Shown: positions 34,879 through 47,768, counted from the stretch's first letter. The stretch is 64,000 nt of DNA from Typha latifolia (GCA_019914945.1 CM034110.1:7271808-7335807), one strand, 5' to 3'. Program-made: numbers and translations. The notes: generated from the sequence alone by a model not told the origin.

Positions 34879-35726
34879 CTATTTTCTGGATTCCTTTTCC
34901 TCAGGATTTGATGATAGGCTCTGCTCATAGATGAGCTGGGTGAGCAGACCTACAAAAATCAAGCCCAGTGCTGCAATCTTCCTCCATTCCACCTCAGTCG
35001 AAGCAAAAACAGCGTTGGCTATGGTGATCGCGAGCAAGGACATTAGCCCAAGGTAAATATTCCGTCTAACTTTTGATCCTGCATTCTCCTTCATCGTTTC
35101 TTTGAGCTTCCCTGCTTCCACCTTGGCTACTTTTTTATCCTCAGGCTTCTTCTCTCCGAGATTCTTAAAGAATAGCCCTTCATTTCGGTCCTTTTCAATC
35201 TTTTCTTCAAACTCCTCCAACACTTTCTCGCTCTCCTCTATCTCCTGTCTGTTAATTTCTGCATCCTCCTCAAAAGCCTGCATCCTACTATCTAGTTTCT
35301 CCATTATCTATCACACCACAGAGAAGAAGGAATTCAGACAATATAAAAGGCTGTCACAGATGGCATATAAGCTTCATGACAAGTTACACTGACCCTCGAG
35401 CTGGCCTCGTCGAGTTCTTTGAGCGCGTTCTGCCCAATCTCGTCAAACTCCGCATTGGCATCCTCACCAAACTGTGTCAGATACGCGGAGCGCTCATCTA
35501 AGAAGTTGGTGAGGCGAACCTTTTGGGCTTGAAGCTGCGCGATTCGCACAAGAAGCTCCTGCTTTCTTGTGTCGCCGCCGGACGGGGGAGAGGAGTCATC
35601 AGCTGCCTCATCTTTGGATCTGCAGAAACAGAGAGAAGATTTCTCCCTGCTGATGAACTTTCTTTGGCGGGGAGGCGATTGTAATGGGGAAGGGAAGGAT
35701 GTTTGAACGGTCTTGAGAGTGATCAT
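34879..35726 (-). CDS. Plastid-type coiled-coil membrane protein, function unknown
   Basis: Two minus-strand exons (35726-35394 and 35307-34879) join in phase 0 to 253 residues. The N-terminus MITLKTVQTSFPSPLQSPPR is Ser/Thr/Pro-rich and resembles a chloroplast transit peptide. The middle (about 60-190) is a long charged coiled coil with QELLVRIAQLQAQKVRLTNF and an EEFEEKIEKDRNEG stretch. The C-terminus has two hydrophobic segments around NIYLGLMSLLAITIANAVFA and ALGLIFVGLLTQLIYEQ, so it is likely anchored in a plastid membrane. An upstream in-frame ATG (35750) would add eight residues. I do not recognise a named function. Its position beside the PPR gene suggests it may correspond to the neighbouring Arabidopsis gene At3g09050, which is a guess to be checked. 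Confidence 0.78.
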
Positions 35727-37046
35727 ATCTCTTCTCTGCGCTTCTTTCAAGGCCGGAATCTACCATGAGATCTCTTTTGCTTCCTCTACTTATGGCAGGA
35801 TACATTTCCACCTCTCATCTCAATAGGTTGAAACGCTATCCATTGCCTTCCAATTTGACCTGGGGAAAAGAAGATTAGTGTGTATCTAAAGACCATTTTG
35901 GCCTTCGGTAGCAGTTTATTCTCAAACTCTCTTGAAACTGTTCCACACCTACACAGTGCTATCTATGCAAGGTAACTGGACGTTCGAATAGCAACCTTTG
36001 TCAAGCAAAATCACCAATGTTCGATGACGTCAGACATTACCTGGACCTCCAATTAAAGAGGCCACAATCGCAAGCTAAGCTGCTCATGTATTGGTGAATG
36101 ATGTGATAGTACTCCCCATCTGATTGGCCACATTGTTTGTTGAAAGCGTCTCATTAGCTACAATGCTGGATAAGATTATTATTAGGTGGTCACCGATATT
36201 TTTAGAAATTTCATCAAAAACACCGTACATTTTGACTTTATTATTATTATCTACCCTCTATCTTTTAAATATTCATCATTTGACTTTTATATTTTACTTT
36301 TAATACCTCAAATATTCTGACATATATATGAGTTAAATTTAACTATAAATATACAATGACCTTGATACCCTTGAGTTTAGTTTTTCAAGGTTAAAGTTTT
36401 AAAAAAAATTTTAAAAAAAAAGAGGGGAACCAAATGAAATGAGAGGTACTTCAGCTATTTAAAATTTTGTATTTTAAACGTAACAAAAGATTCTTTATTT
36501 TTGAGGTGTTAAAATCAAAATATAGTGGTGCGAACGAGGCTATATATAGATATATATATATATACGTGTCCAAATTTAGACAGCATAATTATTGAGTAGG
36601 AACCGGTACGAATCGAACGCACGGGTGATACTTTGGGCTCAAATTTAGATTCCAGTACCACTAGTGTGGTGTGGTTGGTCAACTAATTAAAACTAGAGAA
36701 TACTGGGTGTGAGAAAGATCAAAGTAATTTGCTGGATTGCATCCCAAACAAGTCATCTCTTAACCGATAGAAAGAGACACTGTGCTCATAGTTGCAGTAG
36801 GTTCCAAATTACATTATTCAAAAGATATGTGAGCTTTATGTAGAATCCAAGTCATGGAGTTGTAGTTTTGTGAACGTTCTACCAACACCTTGCTGATCAA
36901 GGCTCCCCTACCTAAGCATTAAAACGACTTAGCAGCTATCTGACAATGCCCTTCTCTTTATAAGTAACAATCCATTGCCCGCTTACTAACACATCCAGAC
37001 AAATTCCATCTCATCACAACATATAGAAAGAGAGGGAGGGAGAGAG
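35727..37046. other. Divergent intergenic region upstream of laccase
   Basis: This region separates the coiled-coil gene (-) from the laccase (+). It contains a TA run near 36541-36563 and a stretch (36160-36500) with phrases like CAAAAACACCGTACATTTTG. Similar phrases recur in laccase intron 1 and elsewhere in intergenic DNA. A TATA-like TTATAA lies at 36958-36963. No coding sequence seen. Confidence 0.45.
36958..36963 (+). promoter_or_regulatory. Possible TATA box of the laccase gene
   Basis: TTATAA within CTCTTTATAAGTA lies about 84 bases upstream of the laccase ATG, a reasonable distance for a TATA box with a short leader. There is no transcript evidence. Confidence 0.35.
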
Positions 37047-38419
37047 ATGGAATCATGGATTCGAGCAGTGTTGCTGGTTGCTTGCACTCTTCCGCTGCTT
37101 GTTGATGCCACGACTCGCCATTATAAGTTCAATGTAAGTATTCTCACTTTAATGTAAGTATCTCAAAAAGAAAATTACTAAAACACCCTATGTTGATTTT
37201 AATATCTTAAAAATATACGATTAACTTTAACCGGAACATAGAATATTCAGTTACTTTTTAAAATAAATTAAATTAAAATGCCTAAATTATTACTCTTTAT
37301 TTGATTTTAAAAATGTAGTTTTCTTTTCCCACAATAACATTTAGAAAATTAACATTACATCTTACCATATGTTTATTTGTTTGAAATTACTCAAAAATAT
37401 AATAGACTCATTTTATCCCGACTACAGTAAACGAAATAGAGAATAAAAAAAATTAAAATAACTAAGATACCCCGGTTTGATTTTAAAATCTCTTTTCTAT
37501 TTAAGTTTATGTTATTTTACAATTACAATTATCTTCGTTAATAAAACCAATAGCAAAGTGGTCTATTAAGAAAACTTGCTACATATTTACTTCCCGATCA
37601 TTTTTCTTCCATGCAGGTGGTCATGAGTAATGCAACTCGTCTTTGCTCCACCAAGCCCATCGTCACCGTCAACGGCCAATTCCCCGGCCCTACCTTATAC
37701 GCTAGAGAAGGCGATAATGTGCTAGTAAAGGTCGTCAATCATGTGAAATATAACGTTACTATACACTGGTTAGTATTCTCCAACCTCCAATAATGCCACA
37801 AACTCTTAGTTAGTGTTGCTTAGAATATGGAATAATATATACACATAGTGTTCCTTAGATGATTTGATAAATTTTTTATTTTTATTTTTATTTTTATTGC
37901 CACATAGGCACGGAGTGAGGCAACTTCAAACGGGCTGGGCCGATGGGCCGGCCTACATCACCCAGTGCCCAATACAACCAGGCCAGAATTATGTGTATAA
38001 TTTTACCATCAAGGGGCAGAGAGGAACACTTCTTTGGCATGCTCACATACTATGGCTAAGGGCTACTGTTCATGGTGCTATTGTGATCCTGCCTAAACCT
38101 AGTGTTCCTTATCCTTTTCCTGCACCCCACAAAGAGGAGATAGTAATCTTAGGTACGTAATTAGGATAATTGTGTTGTTAATTATCTGGATTATAGTTCT
38201 GATTCTTTTTTTTATAATTAATGATTAAAATGTAGGTGAATGGTGGATATCAGACACTGAGGCTGTAATCAATCAAGCCATGAAGGCTGGTCTACCACCT
38301 AATGTTTCTGATGCTCATACCATCAATGGACATCCAGGCCCTATGTCCACTTGTGCAACTTCACAAGGTAACACTTTTCATATGATAAAAAATAGGATTT
38401 TCAATAAATTTATTTGAAG

Positions 38420-38459
<40 letters not shown>

Positions 38460-40267
38460 CTAATTTACATACTTAGCTTAATTAACATGGTAGTAACTAA
38501 GTGTTACTTCACAGATGGATTCAAATTACAAGTGGATAGTGGCAAAACATACCTGCTACGTATCATTAACGCTGCACTCAATGAGGAGCTCTTTTTCAAA
38601 GTGGCCGGCCATAAACTCACTGTTGTGGAAGTCGACGCCGTTTACACGAAACCCTTCAAGACTGACACAATTCTCGTCGCCCCGGGACAGACGACGAACG
38701 TCCTCCTCACCGCCGACCAAGGGGCCGGCCGGTACCTCGTCACCGCTTCTCCTTTCATGGACTCCCCCATCGCCGTCGATAATAAAACCGCAACGGCCAC
38801 CGTGCACTACACCAACACTCTCTCCACCTCTGCTCTCACTACTGCCAAGCCACCGGCTCAGAATGCAACTCCCGTAATATTATTATTTCACCAATTAGCT
38901 AAATGAAAATTTTAGAGAAATTTATCCAAAACATCATGCCATTTAATATTTATATATAATGCATCAAATACACTGTGTCATTATTTTTTTTTAATGACTA
39001 GTTACCATGTAAATGAGTTGAATAACCTTAAATAAGTTTTTTTTTCAAGTTAAAATAAAAATAAATGAAGAACTAAATTTCAAAGTCAATTGAAGGGTAT
39101 TTTAGGTTTCTTTTAATATTAAAAATTAGTGAGTATTCTCTATTATATTAGCTAGTGTCATAGTAAAATTAACCCAGAGTATTTTTAGAATATTAAAGTA
39201 AAATACAGGGATAGAATAATAAATACCATATAGTAGAATTGATGTTAATAATAATAAAAATAAAATATAGGGCGTTCTTTATAAGTTTCCTTAAATTTCT
39301 TTTTAACTCGTTTAATACTCTAACAGGTAGCAACCAGCTTCGTGGACTCCCTCCGAAGCCTGAACTCAAGAACTTATCCGGCCAGAGTACCCCTCCAAGT
39401 CGACCGCTCCCTCCTCTTCACCGTCGGCATCGGCGTGAACCCTTGCCCGGCCTGCGCCAACGGCAGCCGCGTCGTCGCCGACATCAACAACGTGAGCTTC
39501 GTCATGCCGACGACGGCGATCCTCCAGGCGCACTACTTCAACGTCAGCGGGGTGTTCACCGACGATTTCCCGGCGAACCCCCCGGTGGCGTTCAACTACA
39601 CCGGCGGCGGGCCGAAGAACCTGCAGACGATGACCGGAACTCGGCTTTATCGCCTGCCGTATAATTCGACGGTGCAATTAGTGCTGCAGGATACGGGGAT
39701 CATTGCACCGGAGAACCATCCTGTCCATTTGCATGGGTTTAACTTCTTTGCGGTTGGGAGAGGACTTGGGAATTATAATCCTAAGACTTCTCCTTCTAAG
39801 TTTAATCTCGTAGATCCGATAGAGAGGAACACCATTGGAGTTCCATCGGGAGGATGGACTGCTATAAGATTCACAGCGGATAATCCCGGTACGTACGTAC
39901 GTTTACTTATTTTCCACTTAACACCCGACATTTCAACTATTTCCAATTCACACTAAATTTACAAACAACACCCCACCTTCTGTTTTATAATCCTTGCATT
40001 TTGCTTCTTCTTTTTTTTAAATCTTTGGTTTACTTTTGAAAATAAAATAAACCTCTTCGAAGTTTATTATATATTATCTCTCTTATAATCTAATACTTAT
40101 TAAAGATTATAAAATTGGCTGTTGGATTGGATGTAGGTGTTTGGTTCATGCATTGCCATTTGGAGGTGCACACAACTTGGGGATTAAAGATGGCGTTTCT
40201 AGTGGACGATGGAAAGGGTCCTAATGAGTCACTGCTACCACCCCCCATAGATCTTCCAACTTGTTAA
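37047..40267 (+). CDS. Laccase (multicopper oxidase)
   Basis: Secreted blue copper oxidase that oxidises phenolics such as monolignols with reduction of oxygen to water in the cell wall. Seven exons (37047-37133, 37617-37768, 37908-38152, 38236-38367, 38515-38873, 39327-39888, 40137-40267) encode 555 residues, the usual size. Residues 1-22 are a signal peptide. All four copper-ligand motifs are intact: HWHG at 79-82, HAH at 124-126, HPVHLHG at 456-462 and HCHLEVH from 518. Many N-x-S/T glycosylation sites are present. All junctions keep phase. Most plant laccases I know have one long exon where this gene has exons 5 and 6, separated here by a 453-bp intron after ACT CCC. The second copper motif reads LLWHAH rather than the common LWWHAH. 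The subgroup within the laccase family is not assigned. Confidence 0.95.
38422..38457. repeat. (TA)n microsatellite in laccase intron 4
   Basis: About 36 bases of alternating AT within the intron between 38367 and 38515. Confidence 0.95.
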
Positions 40268-43200
40268 CCTTCTCTTTATTCAAAGGTGGAGGAGAAGATC
40301 TAAGGCAAATGACCATAAATTTACGTTTGACTTTTCAAGCTTTTTTCTTTTTATTTTTCTATTTTCTTGTCTCTCTTTTTTTCCCTGAAGATTGAATTGT
40401 ACCTTTAAATCAATTCCCAAACTAATTTGAGTGCTCAAAGATGAAATAATCCTGTTTTGAAATGTTTGAATTTACTAACCGTTATGAATCCTTAGAAGAA
40501 AAAAAAATAGCTCTAATACTATGCTAAACAATCGGTTGATCCAAAAACTTAATAAATTATATATAAAAGTAATGTATCATACCCAATCAATTAAATTAAT
40601 TAAGGAGGGTTATATCACTCACATTTTTAGAGGTTTTCTAGAGGATAATCGCACAATAATTGACCTTGCTTCGCGAACATAAGCCATCTGTACAATAGTA
40701 AGTAAGGGGTCCAATTCGACCCGACCCATTTAGATCATGATCAATTTAGCTTAATTATATGCTATTAAACTATTAATCAAGCTAAATTATCAAATCATCA
40801 AATAAATTTTTTTCTAATAATTAGTTGAAGTTGGAATTGACTTGCAAGATCTTGTGTCGGTATCCTATTTAATAACATCTTAAAGTGGCGGTACTAATTA
40901 TATATAAAAAATAGAGATCCCTTCCATTTTCACATATAATAGAGGCCCACTTTGGCCATGCTTGAAATATGCAATGGCTTTCATTTCCAACAGTCATAGA
41001 AAGGCTAGAAACTTAAAATAAGAAGCAATTAACAAGACTCAGAAAACTAAGGGCGGCCACGACGTTTCAAAAGTCCACCTTAGCACATAGATCATAATTT
41101 ATATAATAATAGGATAAAATTATAAATAATATCGTACATTTTTACTATATTATAAATAAAACCTCATATTTTATAATAAAAAGTTACTGAGTAACACCCT
41201 GAGTTATGTTTAATTTAATAAACATGATGAAATTAAATAAAAAGTAGAATATTTTTATCAATGTTAAATGATATTTTATATTTTATAAATTATCCTTATC
41301 CCACTCCACTAATTTAATCTTTGCGATTAAATAACAAGATTGTACATAATACTATAGTATAACAAAATATATCTTATTTGATGTGAGGCAGAAAGTATCG
41401 ATAAATATATTATGCTCTAAAATGAGTCTATGTGCTTATTAATTTTAATAATAATTGATTAATATATTCTATTAAAAATTAATCATAACAATAATTCTAA
41501 AAGAGTTAATAGACTTTAGTAGCAATTTTAATATTTTAAGAATATAATAATAATTACGATATTTTGAAAGTTTTTAATGTTAATTATGTACAAGATTCTA
41601 ATATTTATAAGGAAATTTTGAGCTGGTAAAATTTTAAGAGAATCCAGACATTTTAATAAGATCGTCTAAATTAAGTTAAATGTAGAATTGTTTCTGCTCA
41701 TATTTCATTTGGTAGAGCTCAAAGATATTTAATTAGCGATGTCCAAATGGCCCATGGGCCCAGTTCCCCTTGGGCCGGCTTGAATAATTGGGCTGGAATG
41801 AACCTTAAACTGAAATTTACCTAAATACCAATTTTACCCCTCTCCTCAACCCCAAAATGGCTTACATATTTTAGCCCTAAGGGATTTATGGTTTGTTTCG
41901 TAGAAGGATTAGCTTGACCATCAAATTAATGCATCGGAGAAGACTAACCTTTTTTTAGGTAAAATGATCCTATAAGTTAGTAATGACTAGTTTGATGCTA
42001 TTGAAATTATTACTCATATTGTATAATTAGTTTGACCATTAAATAATATTTTAGCGTCCCATTTTTTATTTATCTAATAGAACTCATTCTCCAATTCTTC
42101 TCTTTAAAGTATCCCATTTGGTATAACTCTCTCAATTGGTGATTTGATTAGTCCTTCGCCTGGTGGAAGCATTAATGCACTAATTCGAATTAGTACTTCT
42201 ATTACTTTTTTGATTTAATACATTTTACTCTCTAGACTAAAATCACTTTACCATTCTAAATTTTATTTTGTATTAGTATATCCACTTTTGATTAAGTTAT
42301 AAATTTATTAGATCTTTCATTCAAACTTAATAATGTTCATTCCTTTCTTATTGAAAATTTATTTCCAGTTTGAATAAAAATCACTGTACCCTTCTATAAG
42401 TAATCACCAACTATCTTTCAAATATTTAAACAAAAGAGGCTCATTAAAATTATTTTATTATCTTTGTTAATGACACTTTATAATCATAATTCAGTCAAAA
42501 AAAATATATATAGGAAGGTGTATTGACTTATTTGATCAAAAGAACAAGGGTAATATATATTTAATTCTCCTTTTTTTTAAAAAAAAAAAATTAATCCTCA
42601 ATGCATGCATCTTGGGAACTGCACATAGTGAGATGTGAAACGGTAACAATATAATAAATACTGAATGGAATCCCATGCCCAGAGAGAGCCTTTTGCTGAA
42701 GGCGAGGAGCCAATCACATAACTCCATTGCAAACTCTGGAGATGCTGCCAATATGCCATTGGCCCCAAGATTAAATAGTTATCATAGGAAACCAAATCAG
42801 CATTAAAAACAAATAAAAATGGCCACTGTTATTTAATTTGATCTCCATAATGTTTGCAGACCTTTTCCTCTCTACAACATGAGGGTTCCTAGAATCGTAC
42901 TTAAAAGACTAATCCACTCCATTGCGACTCTTCCAAGTATCATGACTTTATTCAAACCGCAATCAATTGTATGATGGTTGCAGTGGAGTACATCTACTTA
43001 AAGAGTTCATTATTTTAAATGCTTGCTTCTCAACAGTGATCGACGTTTGTTTTCTTCTTCTCGTGGGGAGGGTGGAATCTCTCATCTCAAGTACCAGAAG
43101 TTGCTTGGTAAGTTGGTATTAGCAGTCAATTGCGGCTCGACAAGTCGCCAGGTAAAAACTAATTAGCTGACATTGGAAAGAGACATTAGAGAAAGAGAAA

Positions 43201-44516
43201 GAGAAAGAGAGAAAGAGGTGGGTGGTAGTTGGTCACCTCAAACAGCGGGGGACCGCAACGTGGGGGATGACAGCGAGAGATCCAATTCCAAGTTTCCAAC
43301 CTCAAGCAGGGAGAAAGAAAAGCTTAGCACAAAGTCCAAGAACCAAAAAAGTTTGCAAAGAGAAAAGAGTAGGGTTCACATTAATCCATGCCACCCTGGT
43401 TTATTATTATTATTATTATTATTTTATTATTCTACATATTAACTATGAAAACAAGAACGACAAAAGCATTATGACTTTTGTTAGACAAACACTCTTCGTA
43501 ATTTTTAGGTTGGAGTTTTGTATATTCTAACATTAAAGAGCATGGCTCATTACAAAGGTAAGATTGATCATCACTGCGAGTAGTCAAATTTAGATTATAT
43601 AATAATTCCTGTTATTGTTTGTTGTAAGTCTCGTATTGGTGTGTGACGTGTATCATCATGTCTTGTTGTACTTGGCTAATCCGCTGCCGGATGATACTTT
43701 TCCAGTTTGTTAGTGAAACAGGACTATTAAATTAACCTGCTATCTAAGAACAAAACATAATATTCTTTTGCATATCACCACCCACGTTTTAGTTCTATTC
43801 CGCAAAACCTCCCCCACCTGCAAATATGGCAAAATGCAGGGGAATTCTAACTTGATTGAGTAAAGTATAATTAATAATTTGCCTCAGAAAAATAAGTTTC
43901 TATAGAGTAACGACGACTTTGAAGCTTTGACCCACTCGTGCCTCCCTTTTTCGTACCTTGATTGCAAATTTTTCTTTTTTGTGCACTTGCATCTTTGCCC
44001 ATTTTTAAAAGAGACTTGGAACCCAAAGGAAGAAGAAAAAAAAAAATTTAACCTCTTTATACGGGCTTTAAGATGGTTGACTACTGCGTGAGTAATGCCA
44101 GTTTTCTCCTCATAAAATAACCTTCAAAAGAAGCTTAAAACTCGTTCCATCGTGCAGTTAGGAGACAATAATTGTTGCATGATCATGACGGGATATAGGT
44201 TACGGCCCAGCTGGTAGGGCCAGCAGAGATTGGTTGTCACTTGGGACTTGGGAGAATGTATCCAACCCAATAATTATTATTATTCTATTGCATCCAAATT
44301 GTGACACAAACTATAGTAAAATAATTGATGGAATTAAGATATCTTTTTAGCCTATAAAGTCTCAGTTTCATATATTATTTCTACAGCCTGTGTACATACC
44401 TAAGGAGGAGGTGGAGGAGAACTTTGGATTCATTCTTTTTATCAAGTTTAATTACCTTCTCCTACCTCCGCTTTGCCCGTACTTTTGATTCGAAGTAAAC
44501 CAAGGGGGGGCTTGAG
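40268..44516. other. 4.2-kb intergenic region, no gene recognised
   Basis: Very AT-rich between the laccase and MYB genes. A GGGCC-rich phrase occurs at 41745-41800, GA-rich words near 43185-43220 and a TTA microsatellite at 43400-43424. Short frames around 42.6 and 43.2 kb show no protein-like content. The last 150 bases are probably MYB leader. Confidence 0.5.
43400..43424. repeat. (TTA)n microsatellite
   Basis: About eight copies of the TTA trinucleotide. Confidence 0.9.
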
Positions 44517-45462
44517 ATGATGAAAGAGTCATGGATGGAAGTCCTACCCCCTCCTGCTCCGTACTTGGCAAGCTCAAGCTGGTTCCTTTCTCAGAAAAGG
44601 AGCAAAATTTGGAGCCAAGAAGAGAACAAGGTCTTCGAGGACGCCCTCGCGCGCATCGACGGGGACGCGCCGGACCGGTGGGAGAAGGTGGCGGCGATGA
44701 TCCCCGGGAAGACAGTAAGGGATGTCATCACCCATTACGAGGATTTGGAGAATGATGTGAATTTTATTGAAGCTGGGCTGGTGCCGTTCCCACAGTATAA
44801 CTCGTCTGGCTTTGTGTTGGATTGGGAGAACGGCAATGGCTTTGATGGGTTCAAGCAATCCTACAGTGTTGGTGGGAAGAGGTGTGGTGGCAGAGCATCA
44901 GATCAGGAGAGGAAGAAAGGGATTCCTTGGACTGAAGAGGAGCACAAGTAAGTTTATCCCTTATTCTTTGTTGTTTAGATCTAAGAGTTTTCTTTTTCTT
45001 ACTGATACGAAAAGTTTGTTAGTTTTAAAAAAAAAAATTCTCCTTTCCAGGTTGTTCTTGATGGGTCTGAAGAAATATGGCAGAGGAGATTGGAGGAATA
45101 TTTCGCGAAATTTCGTCACTAGTAGAACTCCTACACAAGTTGCTAGCCATGCACAAAAATACTTCATTAGGCTCAACTCAGGTGGAAAAGATAAGAGGAG
45201 ATCTAGCATACATGACATCACGACCGTCAATTTGCCGGACGACGACAGGGCCCCCTCGCCTTCGCAACCGTCTACGGTCACTTCGCGATCCGGCTCAGCT
45301 TCTAGTGTTGCAACTTCTGATCAATTCTCTGTCATAGCTAGTTCGAAGCAAGCCAATGGAGCACATAGCAATCAGTTTATGCAAACACCTCCAGGAATTA
45401 GTCCATATGGAATAGGCTTTGATACACAAATGCAATCCAACTACCTTCACTCTCAGGGATAA
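44517..45462 (+). CDS. DIVARICATA-type MYB/SANT transcription factor
   Basis: Two exons (44517-44947 and 45051-45462, with a split Lys codon) encode 280 residues. An N-terminal SANT/MYB-like domain (about 29-80) contains [22 protein letters not shown] second MYB repeat (about 135-185) has [10 protein letters not shown] and ends in SHAQKYF (176-182), the hallmark of the R-R type or I-box-binding class related to DIVARICATA. The domains flank a linker with GLVPFPQY, and the C-terminal Ser/Pro-rich tail is typical. These factors regulate growth and floral asymmetry or stress genes; the target here is not deducible. Two consecutive ATGs occur at the start; I took the first. An AG|GTAAGTG donor-like site four bases after the stop may mark a 3' UTR intron. 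Confidence 0.93.
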
Positions 45463-47768
45463 AGGTAAGTGCTTGGAACGTGCTATCCTTTAGAATACCT
45501 CATCTTTGAACATGATGAAGCTACAACGAGATGAAATGGAGAATCTGAACAACATTCCTGCTGTTTGTTTCAAGGATGAGGCTTGCATTCTCTTCACTTC
45601 CATGTATATAAATTCTATTCCACCTTATAGAGTTCAAGGATGGGGCTTGCATTCTCAAAATTGCTGCAAGCCAGATGATGATGCCAGTTTCAGAGAAATG
45701 CTTCTCTTAATGCAGGGATTAGTTTCCAAGACATTCTGCACTATGAAGATGTACATAAAAGTAGCTCTTCCTGTTCTCTGCTGTGATATTTATTGTCAGC
45801 TATATGACAGCAGAAAAGTGCATGGAGCTTTTAATATGTTTGTATCAGCTTATTATTATGGAGATTGCATGGGGTCATGACTCATTGACATTTGCATCAT
45901 TTCTATGTAATATCTGTTGTTTGCTATCCCTTTATGAAGTAAGAATGTAGAGATGAAAAGAGTACATCTTTTGTTATACTTATTTATTTACATCTCTTGT
46001 CCATTCAATTCTTCACTTTTACTATATTCAGTTCTGATGTCAAATACATTGGATGTTGTAATGAAACAGTTCATTGAGCTAGTGAAGTCATAAAACCAAA
46101 TCAAAGGGGAATCCAATTGGATTATGTGTTTGCCTTATTTTAGACTAGTTAGTTAATCTACACATCCACTTTGGTCTTCTAGCTACAGATTGATTTCACC
46201 ATCACTGTCTTTTACGAAGTGAACTTGCACATAACCTGCTTGACTACAGCTAACCACTAAAAGATGAGAGATGAGTCGGAGATCCACTCAGACGATATCA
46301 GACGGGTATCTCCTGCAGGAAGAACACTAGTTAGATCTATCTAAATTTCCCATGGCATTGCTCAAGAGGGCAATACACCATCAATGCTTGCCACTTCTAT
46401 TGGTCTTACTGAACTCTGGACTAATAGTTAGCAATGTCACCACAGTCTCAGAGCATAGTTGCTTACTATTTCTGGCAAGAATCAATTGATGGCAAGGATA
46501 AACTAAAAGACCTTTTTTTTTCCCTATTGTGACTGTTGGAGGTGGTGGTTGGTCTTCCTTTATTTCTTAGTAAATTCCATGGTTTATTTGCTGCTGCTGC
46601 TGCAGTATCCCAGCTGCCACTGTTTATTGCTGTTGTGGTTCCAACTATCAGAAAGTGTGGTATAATTGCAAGCCACTTGAAAATTATTTGTGGCCCACCA
46701 ATTATAAAGTAGAAAGATTCAATCCAACAAGAGCAAAGTGGTCACCTCTGTTAAACTTTTCATTGCAGACAGCAAAGCTACCCACTTACTTTTGGAAAAG
46801 GAAAATGCTGCATCCTGTCCGCCAACTTGTTTAATCAAAAGCAATTGGGTTCCATCTTATTCTAAGTTTTTATTCTGCAATAAGATGCATTTAGACCGCA
46901 TACATGGTCTAACACCTCCCCGCTTTTGAACATCATGCCCATCCTTTATGGTGTTGTTCGATTCCAAGGGCTACAATTGGGCTATGGCCAGTAGCATATC
47001 ATTGAAGATTTAAGAGGTCCAGAGGAAAGACACAAGATTCCCTACTTTCCTCATTGGTCATAGGAAAATTAGTTGTAGTCCTTATGGGAGCATGCCATGC
47101 CATACCAAAAGAAAAACATTGGCACAAAAATAGATGTATGAGATCTCATGAAATCCTTGAGCACTCACCAATGATAATTCAAACCTGTTCAGGGAAAATA
47201 ATAATATATATATATAAAAGAAAAACATTGGCACAAAAATAGATGTATGAGATCTCATGAAATCCTTGAGCACTCACCAATGATAATTCAAACTTGTTCA
47301 GGGAAAATAATAATAATAATAATATATATATATATATATGCATTAGAAGAGATGAAACACAGAGAGCATTAATTGACAAATGATCAACTGATCTAAACCA
47401 TGTCATCCATAACCTACTATTTTACATCAACATGGAGAGAGGTGTAATCGAAGAATATCCTGTCGCATTTCTTACAGTAGGATGGTAGAAATTATGTGTT
47501 CCCATCTGTTATAATCTTGAGAACGATCACTGAATCAGATCTCACATTCATTACATGTTTCACAGAAAGAAACCGGTGAATAGTATACTGTATACATCTT
47601 CCTAAACTAGGTAATAATAACAACACAGCTTATTAGAAAACTCAGCTCATCGGTTTGCAAACCGGGACAAATAACATCTATGAACATGATTGTTGCCGTG
47701 AAATCTTAGCAATTACAAGAAAAGAGCAAGCCAAGCCAGAGAAAAAGTGATGGCCTACATATTTACAC
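45463..47768. other. Convergent intergenic region
   Basis: This lies between the 3' ends of MYB (+) and COI1 (-). A 124-codon frame at 45506-45880 shows no known motif and is probably untranslated. It contains a repeated phrase (TTCAAGGATG, then GGCTTGCATTCTC) near 45567 and 45630. A 109-bp tandem duplication lies at 47107-47340. No other gene seen. Confidence 0.5.
47107..47340. repeat. 109-bp tandem duplication with terminal AAT/TA repeats
   Basis: The sequence beginning AAAAGAAAAACATTGGCAC at 47107 recurs at 47216. The two copies are identical over about 95 bases except for one transition (AAACCTG versus AAACTTG). Each ends in AATAATA followed by TA repeats that differ in length. It looks recent and could have arisen by slippage or unequal exchange between the microsatellites. 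Confidence 0.9.

Noticed and set aside
36600..36645. tRNA-like T-arm (minus strand GTGCG, TTCGATT loop, CGTAC)
   Set aside because: No matching D-arm, anticodon arm or acceptor stem at the right distance; likely part of a repeat.
45506..45880. 124-codon frame after the MYB stop
   Set aside because: No similarity to known domains; sits where a 3' UTR is expected and contains a repeated noncoding-looking phrase.
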